From the NCBI GenBank assembly GCA_026413225.1, contig CM048557.1, forward strand, positions 22,980,871 to 23,044,870: DNA of 64,000 bases, in the 5' to 3' direction. Of the stretch, positions 60,985 through 64,000 are shown in pieces. Position 1 is the first letter of the stretch. Each line of letters begins with the position of its first letter. The notes under the pieces were generated by a model. The model was given only the letters and a program-made list of their open reading frames with translations, searched no databases and was not told the origin of the DNA. This stretch comes from Otis tarda (Eukaryota; Chordata; Aves; Otidiformes; Otididae). The translations under genes and the position numbers were made by a program.

Positions 60985-61566
60985 TGTGGTGTAACCTCAG
61001 CTGGCAACTAAGCACCACACAGCTGCTTGCTTACTCTTCCCCAGTGGGATGGGTGAGAGAACTGGAAGAGTAAAAGTGAGAAAACTCGTGGGTTGAGATA
61101 AAGACAGTTTAACAGGTAAAGCAAAAGCTGCACACACAAGCCAAGCAAAACAAGCAATTAATTCACTGCTTCACATCAGTAGGGATATGTTCAGCCATCT
61201 CCAGGGCAGCAGGGCTCCAACACACATAACAGTTATTTGGGAAGACAAATACCGTAACTCCAAATGTCCTCCCCTTCCTTCCTCTTCCCCCAGCTTCATA
61301 TGTTCAGCATGATGATAAGCACAGTATCGAATATCCTTTTTGTTGGTTGGGGTTGGCTGTCCCAGCTATATCCCCTCCCATCTTCTCATGTACCCTCAGT
61401 CTGCTGGCTGGTGGGATGGTGTGAGAAACAGAAAAAGTCTTGACTCTGCTCAGCAATAAAGGAAAATGTGTGTATTACCAACACCGTTTCCAGGAGAAAT
61501 CCAAAACCTAGCCCCATACTAGCTACTATGCAGAAAATGAAATCTAACCCAGCCAAAACCAGCACA
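60985..61566 (-). mobile_element. solo LTR of an avian endogenous retrovirus, minus strand
   Basis: On the plus strand it begins TGTGGTGTAACCTCAGCTGG and ends AGCCAAAACCAGCACA. This is the reverse complement of a very common avian LTR whose sense form starts TGTNCTGGTTTNGGCTGGG and ends in a block like CCAGCNGGNNTTAAACCACA. Inside are 'actcgtgggttgagataaagacagttta' and 'cccctcccatcttctcatgtac', both typical of that group. It is about 582 bp with no internal retroviral genes, so it is a solo LTR. A precise target duplication was not seen. The family name was not assigned. Confidence 0.85.
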
Positions 61567-64000
61567 ATGTGGTAAAATGTCTAAAAATGCAATGAAATGC
61601 TATGTAAAAGGTACAAAAGTTCTTGTGTTAACACTCTCGAAAAATAAGCCTACTTTTCACTTGATGCAAAAGGCAACAACCTTGTGAAGCACTTCACAGT
61701 GCAACATGAAACTGAGAAAGGCTGTTTCCTAATGAAATCCAGAGAAACCAAATTAGAAACCTCTGTACCATTTCACAGGTCTCAGAGGGGTGCCCAGCAT
61801 GATGTATTCACTCAGATATCTGCACTCCTGTGAAGAATAGTTGATGGAGTGCAATATGTTTGCTTGGAGGCATGACCCATACGAGTGCTAATTTTGCAGA
61901 CAGAGGGATCAAGGAGTAATTAGACAAGCAGAGGCATAATTAGAAAGTGGCATGTTTTCCTTTTCTTCTCATAAATTTCAGATGCAATCGGGTTGTTTAT
62001 AGAGGAGAGAGGAGTTAGTGCTTGCTGCATTATTAAAATTCTGAATTATGTTTTGAATCTTAGTGCACACCATCTTTCTCAAAACAAATGACTATAGCTA
62101 AGCACTAGCTTCAGCTGCTCTATGAGACAAACAAGGTAACTAGTTATATTCACTTTTCAGCGGAGGCAGAGGTTTATCTGTGCTCCTTTAAGGATTTGCT
62201 GAAACAAAGTGTATCTCATTTGCAGCCACAGTAATCAGCTTACCTTTAATCTTTTGTTTTCTTTATTAATAAAAAAGATTTATTCCCTTTGAGCTGTTTA
62301 AAACCAGAGCTACCACAGATCATCCAAGAGCATTAATCTTTGTTCTCTATAACCTGATTTCTGAAAACTGGAGGCAAAGCAAAGAAGCAAAGAGGTTTTC
62401 AAGTGCTTACAGAAAGTCAAATAAACACATTTCTTTCCAGATTCTGGGGCTGTTGTCACTGACTTAAGGTTTGTGCAAAAGCATTTTTCTCCCAGTAAGC
62501 TGCAGTATTTCAGTCTGAGAACAGTTTTGAAGTATGCCTTTATTGATTCAGATTTTTTTTTTGTTAATCCAGCTCCACAAAATTTGTTGGTAAATTGCTG
62601 TCCTTTATTAAAATGTCTCCTTCCAGAATACTAAACACCAAGAAAGGATTAAAAAAGCCAATCAGCAGAGTCATTCATCATGTTGATGAGTGTCAGAATT
62701 TGGAAACGCTGGTGGAATCAGGGCTTAAGCTTCAAACTGGACCAAACCAGGTATTAGTGACACAGTTGACATGTTGCAAACCTTAATTAATCTTATTAAT
62801 TTCTTGCTTGCTTTAGTTGGAATGATAATGAATGTAGTTATGATTAATAACGGGATGGCTAATTGCTATTTTTCCTCACTTCTCTATAAATGCATGTCCT
62901 TTTTTTTTTTATTTAAAGACAGCATTTTGTGTAACTTGTATTGCATGTTTCTGGAGCCCTGATTTATTCTTCCCTCCAGGTAGCTTATTACAAATGTATG
63001 ATAAAGTGATAATTACTGTCATATCTGCGCAAAGCATGTCATATGTTCCAAAGTATTATCTAAATCTATTACTGCATATGTCAACTTAGTTTGTGCGTAT
63101 GGGAAATTTTAGGAAGAAACAAAAGTAATGTCAATAAAAATGAGAAAAAAAGAGAAAATTATGAATACTGTAGAAGGGTCCTACTCCAGGCCAAGTGACA
63201 AGGGTAATAACCCTTACAACTAAGAAAAGGTTACCTACCAGAAGGCAATAATTAATTTCAGTTGTCTTAAACCAATGTATCTGAGCATCACAAATTTACT
63301 ACAGCAGTAAATTAACCAGAAAGCTAGGTGTTACACATCTTGTGTTAACTCTTCCAGTGAACTTAACAGAAGCTTTAGAGGCTTAGAGTCAGCTGAAAGG
63401 AATACACAAGACATCAGCATTATTCTCTCTTCTGAAGTGGTAGGTGTATTTCTGTCCCTTAGGATAATGTTGGTTTAGTAAAGCTGATTGGTGCACTCTG
63501 ATTTTTTTATCTTTCAGTGCCTTTTAGTGTAAACCATGTTCAATATCTATAAGAAGCTTTGTTTCTTATTCCATTGAGATCTAATTGAACTTTTTACACA
63601 TCTAAGTTTTGGGTTTTCTTTTTTCTGTTGGAGGTGAAACAATTCCCTTTGACCTTTTCCAGACCACTTTGTTGTTCGGCTTACTGGATCATGAAGCTCT
63701 CTGAAAATCAGCTAACACTATTGATCCTCCCCACACTATGATATATCATTATGGGGGAAAAACATTAGCATCATTTTGATAATGTCAAATCTGCATCATG
63801 TGATGCTGTTCCTGAGTATTATTATAGTATGAATAGATCTTTGCTCATAAAGTTCTGACAGTTGTCTTTCATCATTCACGAGTAGCAATAGCTGATCTGT
63901 TCCACAGGTGTAATTCATGTCTTTTAAAACAATACGAGCAAACTAAAGGTGATCTCAAGATGGTCCAATACTTCTGAGCCTTTCCTCAGTGGATTTCTGA
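61567..64000. other. AT-rich unique DNA, nothing recognised
   Basis: No gene, RNA or repeat family is recognised. It includes short T runs (for example near 62555 and 62890). Open frames are about 60 codons and unsupported. Confidence 0.5.

Noticed and set aside
1-64000. CRISPR arrays, tRNA or rRNA genes, bacterial-type operons
   Set aside because: No regularly spaced repeats, cloverleaf-like genes or dense coding were seen. The window is vertebrate in character.

Overview
This window is vertebrate nuclear DNA and almost certainly from a bird. It has four 5'-truncated CR1 LINEs that end in the typical ATTCTATG-type 3' repeats, avian-type endogenous retrovirus LTRs, an AT-rich background, and no operons or prokaryote-style dense coding. 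The species cannot be read from the sequence. I recognise no complete host gene. Most of the window looks like intergenic or long-intron DNA.

Layout. 1-13691: AT-rich unique DNA with one avian ERV LTR (about 1054-1795), an AT-rich palindromic tract, one old CR1-like relic (about 11570-11830) and one possible minus-strand exon (9396-9494). 13692-20020: a beta-like (ERVK-class) endogenous provirus bounded by a perfect 6-bp target duplication. Its two LTRs of about 322 bp differ by about 2%, it has a Lys-type primer site, and it keeps gag, pol and env remnants. It is broken, and it carries a nested avian LTR (15228-15863) plus a second probable insertion in env (18552-18876). Its 3' end looks mosaic: two env tail plus polypurine modules lie one after the other. 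20021-38158: unique AT-rich DNA with a cruciform-prone tract, microsatellites, a perfect hairpin and two weak minus-strand candidate coding stretches. 38159-38564: CR1. 38565-50604: unique DNA with a pentamer repeat and a probable degraded CR1. 50605-51845: the longest CR1, which keeps part of the reverse transcriptase palm. 51846-58334: unique DNA with stretches that read like conserved non-coding sequence. 58335-59876: two CR1 copies in opposite orientation. 60985-61566: a solo avian LTR on the minus strand. 61567-64000: unique DNA.

Function. The recognisable genes are those of mobile elements, none of which looks active. The CR1 pieces encode only the ORF2 C-terminus, and the provirus is a fossil. 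Regulatory potential lies in the LTRs. The most interesting object is the mosaic 3' end of the provirus together with its tandem-repeat leader. The host-gene candidates rest only on open frame plus splice-like borders, so they are weak.
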